A DNA stretch of 64,000 nucleotides from CBDCVO01 sp965223085. GTDB lineage: Bacteria; Pseudomonadota; Gammaproteobacteria; Ga0077536. The DNA lies in NCBI GenBank assembly GCA_965223085.1, contig OZ244981.1, forward strand, positions 1,550,001 to 1,614,000, in the 5' to 3' direction. Both the position numbers and the translations under genes were made by a program. Positions 52,732 to 60,975 of the stretch are shown piece after piece. The notes under the pieces were generated by a model. That model was not told the DNA's origin, made no database searches, and saw only the letters and a list, made by a program, of their open reading frames with translations. Position 1 is the first letter of the stretch, and every line of letters begins with the position of its first letter.

Positions 52732-52823
52732 GACCGATTTCGAAGTGCGGATCTAATCCATAGATGACTGATAAAATACGCCGTCGTCTAAGTGTAGCGG
52801 CGCCTTTACGGGCACGCTTTAGC

Positions 52824-52917
52824 GCGTTTCCGGCGCGGCCCCGCCTTGCACCGCTAGTGGGGGCGGCGGCAGTATACGCTTCTCGCCCTCGGGTGCGGGT
52901 CCCGGATCGCCATCCGG
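52824..52917 (-). pseudogene. Duplicated C-terminal tail of the FrhB-like gene
   Basis: On the minus strand this encodes GDPGPAPEGEKRILPPPPLA, VQGGAAPETR and a TAA stop. The real gene at 54616-56040 ends GDPGPAPEGEKRKLPPPPLP, TQGGAAPETC, TAA. About 93 bp are alike, including the stop codon; nothing upstream matches. It lies before the asparagine-synthase-like gene in the 286-bp gap from 52732, where no other feature is seen. Confidence 0.75.
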
Positions 52918-53017
52918 CGCACGTGCATTCGAGATTTGATACGGACCTAGCGCCTAAAGTGCGCATTAAGCACGAAAGCAATGCAGCGGTAAACGATCGA
53001 GGAGCTAAGTAATAACA

Positions 53018-54547
53018 ATGCAGGTGAATTATCAATGTAATCCTTCTTGGCCTTGTTTAGCCTGGTTGGCACGGGTGTCGACGAATGACGGACAGCTCCA
53101 TGTCAAGCACGGCCGCAAGATAGAGATACGTGAGCAATGGTTCTGTGAAGCGGTATGGGACGGCGATTTCGATGCCGGTGGTTTCGACGCGACCGATATC
53201 GTCACCGGTAGCGGCGGCCGGATCCACGAGGACAGTATCACTTTCGTGAGCTCAGGTTCGACGCTCGACCGTCTGCACTACGTGGAGACACCGCAGGGGC
53301 TCTATGTCTCTAATTCTTTGTGTGCTCTCGGTGTTGAGCTGGGTGTCGAGGCCGATCCGGGCTACGGTGATTATTTTCACGATTTCGGCTCGATCGTCGA
53401 TGGGCTCGCGAAATACCAAAGACAAATCGAGCATTTAACACCAGCGGTAAATTTTCTTTATTTTGACAATTTGTTGTGGCGCAACGGTCGCGTAGAGCTG
53501 GTGTCTAAGCCCCATGGTGGCCGTCAGTTTTCGACGTTTGAGGAATATCATGCGTTCTTGTTGACGAGCATGAAAAGCATCGCAAAAAATGCCGAAGACG
53601 CTGCCCGTAAACAACGATATAGCTTTTACGCGACGCTGTCTTCGGGTTACGACTCGACCGCCGTGGCGACACTAGGTGCGACAGTTGGGTGTCGTAACGC
53701 AGTCACTTTCGCGCACGCCCGGGGTGGCGAAGCAGACGATGGTCGGGTCGCGGCGGAGGTGCTTGGTTTGGAACTCGAATACTGCGATCGCAACGCGTGG
53801 CGTCGACTACAACGTCCGGAACCGCAGTTTATTGTGGCCGATGCCAAAGGCGAAGATCGCTATTTTGCCGTATGCGCTTCCACGCTCGAAAACCGTATTT
53901 TATTGACCGGCTTTCACGGCGACAAGTTGTGGGATAAATACACGGAATCGACCGGGCCGCATATCGTACGCGGCGACCGCAGCGGTTTGTCGCTGTCCGA
54001 ATTCCGCTTGCGCGTTGGATTTCTCAATTGTTCTCCAGCATTTTGGTCCGCACGCAACGTCGCTGAAATCGTCGCCATTAGCAACCATCGCGACATGGCT
54101 CCTTGGGACGTTGCACATCGATACTCGAGGCCGATTTGCCGTCGCATCGCCGAAGAAGCCGGCATCCCGCGGCAAGCTTTCGGGGTCAGGAAACGAGCGG
54201 CATCCGAGCAGACGTTTACATCGCCGGATTTCTTAACGCGCGATTCGATGGACGACTATATGCAGTGGCTTAGGGCAAAGAAAAAGACCGCCTCCGGTCG
54301 GGGCTTACCTTGGTTGCTTAGTGAACAACTCGATCACGTCCTATTCAACTCCTTAGCGATAACCGAAAAATCCGCTCTTTGGTGGCGTCAGAAAAAATCC
54401 CAAGTACCGTTGATGTGGCGAATCGGCACCAGTAAGGCCTTGTTCCGGGCAACGCTTGCCACGCAACTTGCAACGCCCATGTATATTCGTCGTTATCAAT
54501 TCGCCTGGGCGTTCGAGCGTGCGCTGGCAGCCTATCAGGTCGACTGA
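53018..54547 (+). CDS. Asparagine-synthase-like PP-loop protein (no glutaminase domain)
   Basis: A 509-residue protein. Residues about 195-400 look like the ATP-pyrophosphatase domain of asparagine synthase: ATLSSGYDSTAVATL with the PP-loop S208-T214, VTFAHARGGEADDGRVAAEV, LLTGFHGDKLWDKY (in the place of GxGGDE), and a C-terminal SRPICRRIAEEAGIPRQAFG. The N-terminus lacks Cys2 and a recognisable Ntn glutaminase fold. It probably adenylates a carboxylate for amide or peptide formation, substrate unknown. AGGAG lies 13 bases before the ATG. It is convergent with the FrhB-like gene and flanked by two copies of that gene's tail. Confidence 0.8.
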   Translation: MQVNYQCNPSWPCLAWLARVSTNDGQLHVKHGRKIEIREQWFCEAVWDGDFDAGGFDATDIVTGSGGRIHEDSITFVSSGSTLDRLHYVETPQGLYVSNSLCALGVELGVEADPGYGDYFHDFGSIVDGLAKYQRQIEHLTPAVNFLYFDNLLWRNGRVELVSKPHGGRQFSTFEEYHAFLLTSMKSIAKNAEDAARKQRYSFYATLSSGYDSTAVATLGATVGCRNAVTFAHARGGEADDGRVAAEVLGLELEYCDRNAWRRLQRPEPQFIVADAKGEDRYFAVCASTLENRILLTGFHGDKLWDKYTESTGPHIVRGDRSGLSLSEFRLRVGFLNCSPAFWSARNVAEIVAISNHRDMAPWDVAHRYSRPICRRIAEEAGIPRQAFGVRKRAASEQTFTSPDFLTRDSMDDYMQWLRAKKKTASGRGLPWLLSEQLDHVLFNSLAITEKSALWWRQKKSQVPLMWRIGTSKALFRATLATQLATPMYIRRYQFAWAFERALAAYQVD

Positions 54548-54586
54548 GGCCCCACCACGCGGCGACTCGAGCCCGCCTGTGGTAGC

Positions 54587-54620
54587 GCACGTGCGCCGGG
54601 TGCCATATCCCCGGCTTAGC
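54587..54620 (+). repeat. Core repeat remnant between two convergent genes
   Basis: GCGCCGGGTGCCATATCCCC then GGCTTAGC, close to the copy at 50591-50620 with small insertions. The minus-strand TAA stop of the FrhB-like gene lies in its last bases. Confidence 0.55.
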
Positions 54621-56040
54621 ATGTCTCCGGCGCGGCACCACCTTGCGTCGGTAGTGGCGGTGGCGGCAGTTTACGTTTCTCGCCCTCAGGCGCGGGTCCC
54701 GGATCCCCGGGAATGGGTTGACCGGCCATATAGCCGATGATTTTCTCCGGCCGGGTTTCGTCTTCATAGGCGGCCGTGATGCTCGGCGCGACCTCGGCCG
54801 TCGTTTTTCCCGCCGCGGTGAGGCGCGCATGGGCATGGTTCGCCGCCTCGCCAGGCAAGTATTGGCGTAGACGCGGGTCGGTCCCGCTGCGTGCAGCACC
54901 TTGTGGGACCCGCTCTCGTTGGCGTCGTGCCAGTCGCAATAAGATGTTCCAGGCACGCTTATTTTCGCGAATCGGCCAGGTTTGCACCTCGTTTGCGGCG
55001 CTGAATTCGCGCCACAGTTGCTCCCCCCGGGTGCTGCGAATGACCACGATAGTCGCTTGCTCCGTACCCACGCCGCCACAGGCAATGTCGGCCAGCTCGG
55101 CCGAAAAATCGCCGCAGTGGCGGCACGCAGGTCGTTGATAATCTGCCATCGCTTCGGCGAGCGGAATTGTCGCGACCTCGCCATCATGTTTGTAGATGAG
55201 AATCTTGCCTTTGACGTTGAATTTATCGATCGTCGCAAGTGGAATTTGCATGTCTTTGGCAATTTTTTCTGTCATCAATGTTGGTTCAAATACTTCGGTG
55301 CAAAAGAGCCCGATGTTGAAGGCGATTCGATCGGCAAAATTGCGTAGAAAACCGCGTTGTCGCGTGACGATCGTTGGTTTTTTACGCGCGGTGACCAAGA
55401 ACGCCGGATCCATGTACTGCATTTTGCGGATCGGGGTGATCTGGCAAGGCACGCCGACAAAGGCAATGCGCTGGAGGTCCTGCTCAGCGGCCCCGCTAAG
55501 CGCGAGGTTGTTCGCGCAGTAGGTGTACCAACTGCCGGCGCTCGCTTTTATCGCCGCGACGTCGGTGAGTACTTTAGGGCTGGGAAAACAGGGGTCGTCA
55601 TCTGCGCCGACGGAGGAGACTATCGCGGCGTCAATTTTTTCCTGCTCGCGTGCCCAAGCTAGCATGGCGGTGACAATACCGCCGTCTTGGGCGCGCGCGA
55701 GCACATCATCACGGCGCGTACGAGCCACAAAAATCTGGCGATAGACGCCAAAGATGTCCTCGAAAGGCCGCTCGTCACAAAATTGCGCGTCGCGCAGATG
55801 GGTCTCGCGCGGCCACAAGCGCGGACAAACCGCCGCACAAACATCGCAGCCGACACCTTCGCTAATGCCGCAGTAATCAAATGCAGCAGAGGCTTTTGCC
55901 GTTTGCTTGGGCTTCCCGTCTATGTATTCGATGACGTTATGCGGACAGACGACGACGCAGCTGCCGCACTCGCAGCAACTACCTGCTTCGACGACGTCAT
56001 TCATCATGTCTTTAAACGAGTTGTGGTGTAAGGGATCCAC
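54616..56040 (-). CDS. FrhB-type (coenzyme F420 hydrogenase beta subunit family) Fe-S flavoprotein
   Basis: A 474-residue redox protein. The N-terminus carries two 4Fe-4S motifs: C22-C25-C28-C32 (CCECGSCVVVCP) and C57 with C65-C68-C72 (CDVCAAVCP). Then FrhB-family parts: ARAQDGGIVTAMLAWAREQE, FVGVPCQITPIRKMQY, IGLFCTEVF and CRHCGDFSAELADIACGGVG. The C-terminal about 40 residues are an unusual Pro-rich tail. The family transfers electrons between flavin, Fe-S and F420, ferredoxin or other donors. Partner unknown. Its tail is partly duplicated at 52824. Confidence 0.85.
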   Translation of the reverse strand: MDPLHHNSFKDMMNDVVEAGSCCECGSCVVVCPHNVIEYIDGKPKQTAKASAAFDYCGISEGVGCDVCAAVCPRLWPRETHLRDAQFCDERPFEDIFGVYRQIFVARTRRDDVLARAQDGGIVTAMLAWAREQEKIDAAIVSSVGADDDPCFPSPKVLTDVAAIKASAGSWYTYCANNLALSGAAEQDLQRIAFVGVPCQITPIRKMQYMDPAFLVTARKKPTIVTRQRGFLRNFADRIAFNIGLFCTEVFEPTLMTEKIAKDMQIPLATIDKFNVKGKILIYKHDGEVATIPLAEAMADYQRPACRHCGDFSAELADIACGGVGTEQATIVVIRSTRGEQLWREFSAANEVQTWPIRENKRAWNILLRLARRQRERVPQGAARSGTDPRLRQYLPGEAANHAHARLTAAGKTTAEVAPSITAAYEDETRPEKIIGYMAGQPIPGDPGPAPEGEKRKLPPPPLPTQGGAAPETC

Positions 56041-56166
56041 ACGATACTCCCGATATTGTCTTTAGACTGTACGGAACCTGAGTGCAGCGCTGCGCCCAGC
56101 ATAGATTGTAAAGCATTGGTAAGGGCGCGATTATTACCGCACGCATTGCAAAGTATAGAGTGGCTT

Positions 56167-56673
56167 GTGATCGTTATTAGAAAGCTCACCCAAACGGATT
56201 CGGACGCTTTTGCGGCTTTGATCGTTGAACTTGCGCGGGAAACCCCGTTCACCGCACTGACCGAAGCAGAGGCTGCTGCCGCCATACCGAGCCAAGCGCA
56301 GCGCACAGCCCAGATCCTCGCCGGCGATTCGATCTTCGTCGTGGTAGCAGAAGCCGGCGCGGAGCTGATTGGTTTCGGCGCCTTGACCCGCGGCGCTTTG
56401 CAGCGCAATCGCCATTGCTGCGGTTTGATGTTGGGGGTTCGGGCGACGCATTGGGGCGCAGGCCTGGGCAGGCGTATTCTCGATGAACTGCTCGCGTGGA
56501 TGCGATCGCAGGGCATGCGTCGCCTAGAAGCAAGCCTCGCGGACGGCAATGATCGCGCGCGCGCTTTCTATGAACGCTGCGGGTTCCAACGAGAGGGGCG
56601 TAAGCGTAAGGCGCTACGAATGGACCACGGCTTTGTCGATGAAATCGTGCTTGGCTTACTCCTTGATCCCTAA
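56167..56673 (+). CDS. GNAT-family N-acetyltransferase
   Basis: A 168-residue GNAT fold: IRKLTQTDSDAFAALIVELA, LIGFGALTRGALQRNRHCCG, acetyl-CoA loop RATHWGAGLGRRILDELLAW and the RARAFYERCGFQREGRKRKA end. The GTG at 56167 is the best start, with GAGTGG upstream. Substrate unknown. Confidence 0.88.
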   Translation: MIVIRKLTQTDSDAFAALIVELARETPFTALTEAEAAAAIPSQAQRTAQILAGDSIFVVVAEAGAELIGFGALTRGALQRNRHCCGLMLGVRATHWGAGLGRRILDELLAWMRSQGMRRLEASLADGNDRARAFYERCGFQREGRKRKALRMDHGFVDEIVLGLLLDP

Positions 56674-56733
56674 AGCAGCCTGTTGCTAAGGTCTTAAACT
56701 CGGTCAGAATTTGCAAGCATAAGGGGCCTAGCC

Positions 56734-57129
56734 ATGAGTGCAGAACAAAATAAGGCGACTATTCGCGCCGCTTTTGCGGGGATCGCAGCCGGTAACGGCG
56801 AACCGCTGCTCGAGGCCTTGGATGACGACATTCAGTGGACCATTATCGGCAACACCAGCTTGTCGCGAACGTTTAACGGCAAGCAAGACGTCATCGACGG
56901 CCTGCTCGGGCCATTCGCGGAGACCATCGATGGCCACGCTCACATTACCCCGCTGAACATGATTGCCGAAGGTGATTACGTCGCCGTGCAAGGAAAAGGC
57001 GAAGCGAAAACCAAAGCTGGTGTTGACTACAGCAATACGTATTGTTGGGTTTATAAGTTTTCGCAGGACAAGATCGTCGAGATTACGGAATATTTAGATA
57101 CGGAGCTCGTGCGTCGCGCCTTTGGCTAA
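56734..57129 (+). CDS. NTF2-like/SnoaL-like protein
   Basis: A 131-residue cone-fold protein: EQNKATIRAAFAGIAAGNGE, LEALDDDIQWTIIGNTSLSR, FNGKQDVIDGLLGPFAETID, VQGKGEAKTKAGVDYSNTYC and WVYKFSQDKIVEITEYLDTE. This is the ketosteroid-isomerase-like (SnoaL) family; activity cannot be predicted. AAGGGGCC precedes the ATG. Confidence 0.88.
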   Translation: MSAEQNKATIRAAFAGIAAGNGEPLLEALDDDIQWTIIGNTSLSRTFNGKQDVIDGLLGPFAETIDGHAHITPLNMIAEGDYVAVQGKGEAKTKAGVDYSNTYCWVYKFSQDKIVEITEYLDTELVRRAFG

Positions 57130-57162
57130 GCGCCAGCGCAGTTTCACGCGCCTCAGCGTTCA

Positions 57163-58011
57163 TTGCTCGCTTCGATTCTTTTCAGCATAGCGCTGGCACT
57201 GCTCGGCTACGGATGTTACGCGACGGTTGTTTTTCTCCTCCAGAGGCGGCTGGTATTCCCCGCGCCGCGCCATCCGGGATCGTTTGCCGCTGCGCCGCTG
57301 CCGGCAGACGCACAGCAGCTGCTCATAGAGTCCGAGAATGCGCGTACCGAAGCGTGGTTATTGCCGCCAGAGCGTGCCGTGGAATCGGTCCCGTTGCTGG
57401 TATTTTTTCACGGCAATGCCGAAACTATCGATCGCTGGGGTGACTTTTTCACGCCCGCGCAAGCGCTTGGTTTTGCGGTCTTGTTAGTCGAATATCCGGG
57501 GTATGGACGGTGTAGCGGGCAGCCCTCGCAGCGCGCGATCCGTGCGGTCGCGCTGGCAGCTATTGAACGCGCGCGAACCCGCGTTGAGATTGCGGCGGAT
57601 CACATTGTGCTTTTTGGCCACTCGCTCGGGGGCGGCGTCGCGCTCGACGTCACGGCGTCTGTGCCGAGCGCGGGTCTTATTCTGCTCTCCACGTTTCGCA
57701 GCGTGCGCGAATTCTCGCAACGCTATCTGGTGCCGGGGTGGTTAGCACGAGATCCTTTCGATAACTTAAGTCGCATCGCACGCTACCAGCGACCGGTTTT
57801 ATTATTTCATGGTAGCGACGATGCGTTCATTCCCGTGGCGCATTCGCAAGCATTGGCTGCTGCAACTGGCGACGCCTGTCTCATCGAACTCGAGTGTGCG
57901 CACGGTGATTGCCTACCGCAGCATAGCGCGATTTTTTGGCGCGCGGCGATACCATTCTTAAACGGTGTGCGCGGCGCGCACGGCATCGTCTTGCAAGGCG
58001 ACCGAACCTAG
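57163..58011 (+). CDS. Alpha/beta hydrolase (membrane-anchored, BEM46-like)
   Basis: A 282-residue hydrolase with an N-terminal membrane helix (LFSIALALLGYGCYATVVFL) and RRLVFPAP. Catalytic parts: FFHGNAETIDRWGDF (oxyanion), VLFGHSLGGGVALDV (Ser), LLFHGSDDAFIPVAHS (Asp) and LECAHGDCLP (His). A TTG start is used, as no ATG fits. The TAG stop lies in the approx. 80-bp repeat. Confidence 0.85.
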   Translation: MLASILFSIALALLGYGCYATVVFLLQRRLVFPAPRHPGSFAAAPLPADAQQLLIESENARTEAWLLPPERAVESVPLLVFFHGNAETIDRWGDFFTPAQALGFAVLLVEYPGYGRCSGQPSQRAIRAVALAAIERARTRVEIAADHIVLFGHSLGGGVALDVTASVPSAGLILLSTFRSVREFSQRYLVPGWLARDPFDNLSRIARYQRPVLLFHGSDDAFIPVAHSQALAAATGDACLIELECAHGDCLPQHSAIFWRAAIPFLNGVRGAHGIVLQGDRT

Positions 58012-58084
58012 AATCCGCAGTTGACCGCTGCGAGCGGGCTAGAGGTTGTTGGCGTACCGATGATAACAAGTCGCTCAGTTTCAC
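58003..58084 (+). repeat. Approx. 80-bp diverged intergenic repeat (copy 2)
   Basis: GAACCTAGAATCCGCAGTTG through ACCGCTGCGAG to GTACCGATGATAACAAG and CTCAGTTTCAC, the same block order as 4519-4596. The first TAG is the stop codon of the preceding hydrolase gene. Confidence 0.7.
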
Positions 58085-58136
58085 ACATTGGAATGCCGTC
58101 CAAAGAGGATTCTAGATCGGAGCATAGTGTGGGGCG

Positions 58137-59006
58137 TTATTGGCCGACGGGAAAGACCGGTTGGGTGTCGCCGTCGGCGACTAATACGGTCATCAGATTC
58201 GCTACCAAGCGCACCCGGTCTTCCGCATCGAGGGCGACAATGTCTTGCGCTTCCAGTTGTTGCAGCGCGAGCTCGACCATGCCGACGGCGCCTTCGACGA
58301 TATGGCTACGCGCGGAGACAACGGCAACCGCTTGTTGCCGCCTCAGCATCGCGCCCGCGATTTCTGGTGCGTACGCCAAATGGGAGATACGGGCTTCGAT
58401 TATTTCAAGTCCCGCCAGATCGACATGCGATTGAATCGTCTCTGAAAGCAGCCGCGCGACAGTATCCAGGTCACCACGCAATGAATTTTGACCAGCGTCG
58501 TCGCCGTCGTACCAACGCGAGCTGACGACTTGGCGCACCGCGGATTCACTTTGCACGGTAATGTATTCCTCGTAGTCTTCGACATCGAACTCCGCGCGCG
58601 CTGTTTCATAAACGCGCCACACGATCACCGCCGCGACTTCAATGGGATTACCCGCCAAGTCATTTACCTTCAACGTCGGTGTGTTGAGGTAATGTGCCCG
58701 CAGCGAGATCTTGCGGCATTTATAAAATGGGTTGACCCAAAAAAAGCCGTCGTCTCGCAAAGTTCCTGCATATTTGCCGAAAAACACCATCACCCCGGCT
58801 TGATTCGGCTCCAAGATCGTGAAGCCTCGCGCAATGAAGACGATGATAGGGATCGAAAATATCCCCCATAGACTGGGTTCACCACGGCCGGTGATGAGTG
58901 GTGCGGCAAAGATTAATAGCGTCCAGGCGAGATAAGCGAGCCACAACGGTAGCACCAACCAAGCGTTGACATAACGAGTTTCGTGTTCTTGGGTTACGTT
59001 TTGCAT
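58137..59006 (-). CDS. SPFH/Band 7 domain membrane protein
   Basis: A 289-residue protein with two N-terminal helices (WLVLPLWLAYLAWTLLIF; LWGIFSIPIIVFIARGF) and an SPFH domain: LEPNQAGVMVFFGKYAGTLR, RAHYLNTPTLKVNDLAGNPI and EVAAVIVWRVYETARAEFDV. SPFH proteins form membrane microdomain scaffolds. AAGGAGCC precedes the ATG at 59006. It follows the SDR gene by 68 bp. Confidence 0.9.
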   Translation of the reverse strand: MQNVTQEHETRYVNAWLVLPLWLAYLAWTLLIFAAPLITGRGEPSLWGIFSIPIIVFIARGFTILEPNQAGVMVFFGKYAGTLRDDGFFWVNPFYKCRKISLRAHYLNTPTLKVNDLAGNPIEVAAVIVWRVYETARAEFDVEDYEEYITVQSESAVRQVVSSRWYDGDDAGQNSLRGDLDTVARLLSETIQSHVDLAGLEIIEARISHLAYAPEIAGAMLRRQQAVAVVSARSHIVEGAVGMVELALQQLEAQDIVALDAEDRVRLVANLMTVLVADGDTQPVFPVGQ

Positions 59007-59074
59007 CGTTTGCGTGGCTCCTTGCGTGGGGGTCGTGCGAAAACGGCGACGCGCAGCACTGCTATCCGGTCTGA

Positions 59075-59899
59075 TCAGTGATTGTCGATGCGGTGGCGTC
59101 GAAAATCCCGCATCCCGCGCCGCTGCATCGGCAACAATGCGCTCGGTAGCCAACGCGCCAAGCACCACAGCACACGTGCGTAGCCCGGGAAAACGATCAC
59201 CCCGCGGTTACGTTGCACACCGCGCAGAATATGTTCGACAGCGACCGCAGTCGGTACCTTCTTGAACGGGATCCCGTCCAGAATGGGTCCAGGGCTTACG
59301 TTTACATATTCGCTTGCCGTGTAGATCCCCGACTCGACGAATCCCGGGCATACAACGCTGATCCTAATCCCTAGCGGTGCGGCTTCTATGCGCAAGGAAT
59401 TCGATAATCCTACGACCGCATGTTTGCTGGTGCAATAAGGCACGTTGGTCGGAAAGGCGATCAAACCGGCGAGTGACGCGATGTTGATGATATGACCTTG
59501 TCCTTGCTGTGCCATGATTTGATAGGCTGCCATACTGCCGTTGATCACGCCCCAGAGGTTCACGGCGATGACGCGCTGCCAGTGTTCCTCGCCTAAATCC
59601 CGCGCATCGGCTGCAACGGAAACGCCGGCGTTGTTAAACACGAAGTCGAGGCGCCCCTGATCCGCAGCGCAGTCAGCATAAATACGCGCGACTTCGCTGC
59701 TATCCGTCACATCTAAGGCACGTGCGCGTGCCCAGCACCCCGCCGCCCGCAACTCATCGACCAAGGCTTCGGCATCGCTGTGGTTAATGTCGGTCAAGTA
59801 GACGCGGGCGCCGTGACGCGCAAGGTACTCACCTAAGCCGCGCCCGATCCCGGAAGCCGCGCCGGTTATCAGCGCGACGCGATTTTCGAAGGCCTTCAC
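59075..59899 (-). CDS. Short-chain dehydrogenase/reductase
   Basis: A 274-residue SDR. Cofactor loop ITGAASGIGRG; D37 after strand two (VYLTDINH) suggests NAD preference; FNNAG, catalytic S142 (NIASLAG), Y155 and K159 (YCTSK). The C-terminus is hydrophobic and basic (VLWCLARWLPSALLPMQRRG), suggesting membrane association. Substrate unknown. Confidence 0.92.
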   Translation of the reverse strand: MKAFENRVALITGAASGIGRGLGEYLARHGARVYLTDINHSDAEALVDELRAAGCWARARALDVTDSSEVARIYADCAADQGRLDFVFNNAGVSVAADARDLGEEHWQRVIAVNLWGVINGSMAAYQIMAQQGQGHIINIASLAGLIAFPTNVPYCTSKHAVVGLSNSLRIEAAPLGIRISVVCPGFVESGIYTASEYVNVSPGPILDGIPFKKVPTAVAVEHILRGVQRNRGVIVFPGYARVLWCLARWLPSALLPMQRRGMRDFRRHRIDNH

Positions 59900-59989
59900 C
59901 GCCTATCCTCCCAGTCGATGGACTAAGGCGTGAAGGTTAACCTAGATCTCGCATACGGCGCTTGGCAGGTAGTAATCGCCCGAAAGCGT

Positions 59990-60330
59990 CGTGAGGGGAA
60001 ATGGGAGGAAATTGGGGAGGAAATTGGGGAAATTGGGACACCCACAATCCGAGACGAGAATCGATTCGCACCTGCAGCAAAGTGAGCAAAGTGTGTGTCC
60101 CAAATTGCACCCACCCCATTAGGAGATCGAGGGAGATCGAAGAAGATTGAGGGAGATCGAGGATACGCACATCGGACGCGAGAACCGACTCACGCTGGTA
60201 GCAAAGTGTGTGTCCCAAATTGTCGCCCTACGTTTCTACTTGATGTAGCGGGAGGGGGTTAGGTTTGCGAGCTAAAACGTGTCTGTCCCAGAGGATCTTT
60301 GAATTTGCTGGGTGTCCCAAATTGTTCCTG
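59990..60330. repeat. Cluster of GTGTGTCCC-type repeats
   Basis: The gap 59900-60420 contains: GGGAGGAAATTGG-type tandem repeats (60003-60035); inward GGGACACCC (60035-60043); GCAAAGTGTGTGTCCCAAAT at 60086 and again at 60201, perfect over 22 bp; GGTGTCCCAAATTG at 60311; and GA-rich GGAGATCGA repeats (60121-60163). Two about 60-bp units (60037-60107; 60162-60222) are imperfect tandem copies. A related single hairpin is at 29132-29210. No gene lies in this stretch. Confidence 0.75.
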
Positions 60331-60420
60331 CGGATCCGAAGAAATTAATTGCCAGTTAAGCTCAACTCCGCTAGCGTCATCGTTGTTCAGCTTGTAAGAA
60401 TAGGAAGAGATCGAGGACTT

Positions 60421-60954
60421 ATGAAGAAATACGCCTTGGCATTGATCGTCGTTGCTGTGACTTTGCCGTTAGCAGCGCTGGCGCATGGTCCGTCACGCCA
60501 AAAAGTGACTAAAGAAATTGTCATCGCCGCACCGGCCGCGAAAGTGTGGAACTTGGTTGCAGATTTTTGTGCTATCGAAGCGTGGCACCCGGCCGTGGTG
60601 GCGTGTGCAGGGGAAGGGGGTAACGACATCGGTGCAACGCGGATATTGACGGTGGGTGAAGCAGGTGGTCCACAGATTTACGAAGAGTTGCAAAAATATG
60701 ACACGGAGAAAATGATCTATAAATATAAGATCACAAAAACGGATAATGCGGTCTTGCCCGTCACTACGTATTCTTCGTTTCTGAGCGTTATCGACAACGG
60801 TGATGACACCACGACCGTGCGCTGGCGGGGTGGTTTCTATCGTGCTTACCCCAAAAACGAACCCCCGCCGGAGTTGAACGATGACGCGGCAGTCACCGCA
60901 GTGACAAACGTCTACGAGGCGGGCCTCACCAAAATCAAAGAGCTGGCCGAGTAA
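60421..60954 (+). CDS. SRPBCC family exported protein (MxaD-like)
   Basis: A 177-residue protein with a signal peptide (KYALALIVVAVTLPLAALAH) and an SRPBCC/START-like fold: VTKEIVIAAPAAKVWNLVAD, EAWHPAVVACAGEGG and VDNGDDTTTVRWRGGFYR-like end. Exported members resemble MxaD of methylotrophs, linked to PQQ methanol oxidation. GAGGACTT precedes the ATG. The propeller gene follows after 21 bp. Confidence 0.84.
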   Translation: MKKYALALIVVAVTLPLAALAHGPSRQKVTKEIVIAAPAAKVWNLVADFCAIEAWHPAVVACAGEGGNDIGATRILTVGEAGGPQIYEELQKYDTEKMIYKYKITKTDNAVLPVTTYSSFLSVIDNGDDTTTVRWRGGFYRAYPKNEPPPELNDDAAVTAVTNVYEAGLTKIKELAE

Positions 60955-60975
60955 GGGGCACGCTCTGCACTCATC

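Noticed and set aside
54345..55262. 305-residue minus-strand frame overlapping the asparagine-synthase-like and FrhB-like genes
   Set aside because: Out of frame with the FrhB-like gene; low-complexity basic translation without motifs.
60037..60222. CRISPR array
   Set aside because: Only two imperfect units with unequal spacing, no cas genes, and repeat ends matching a dispersed family.
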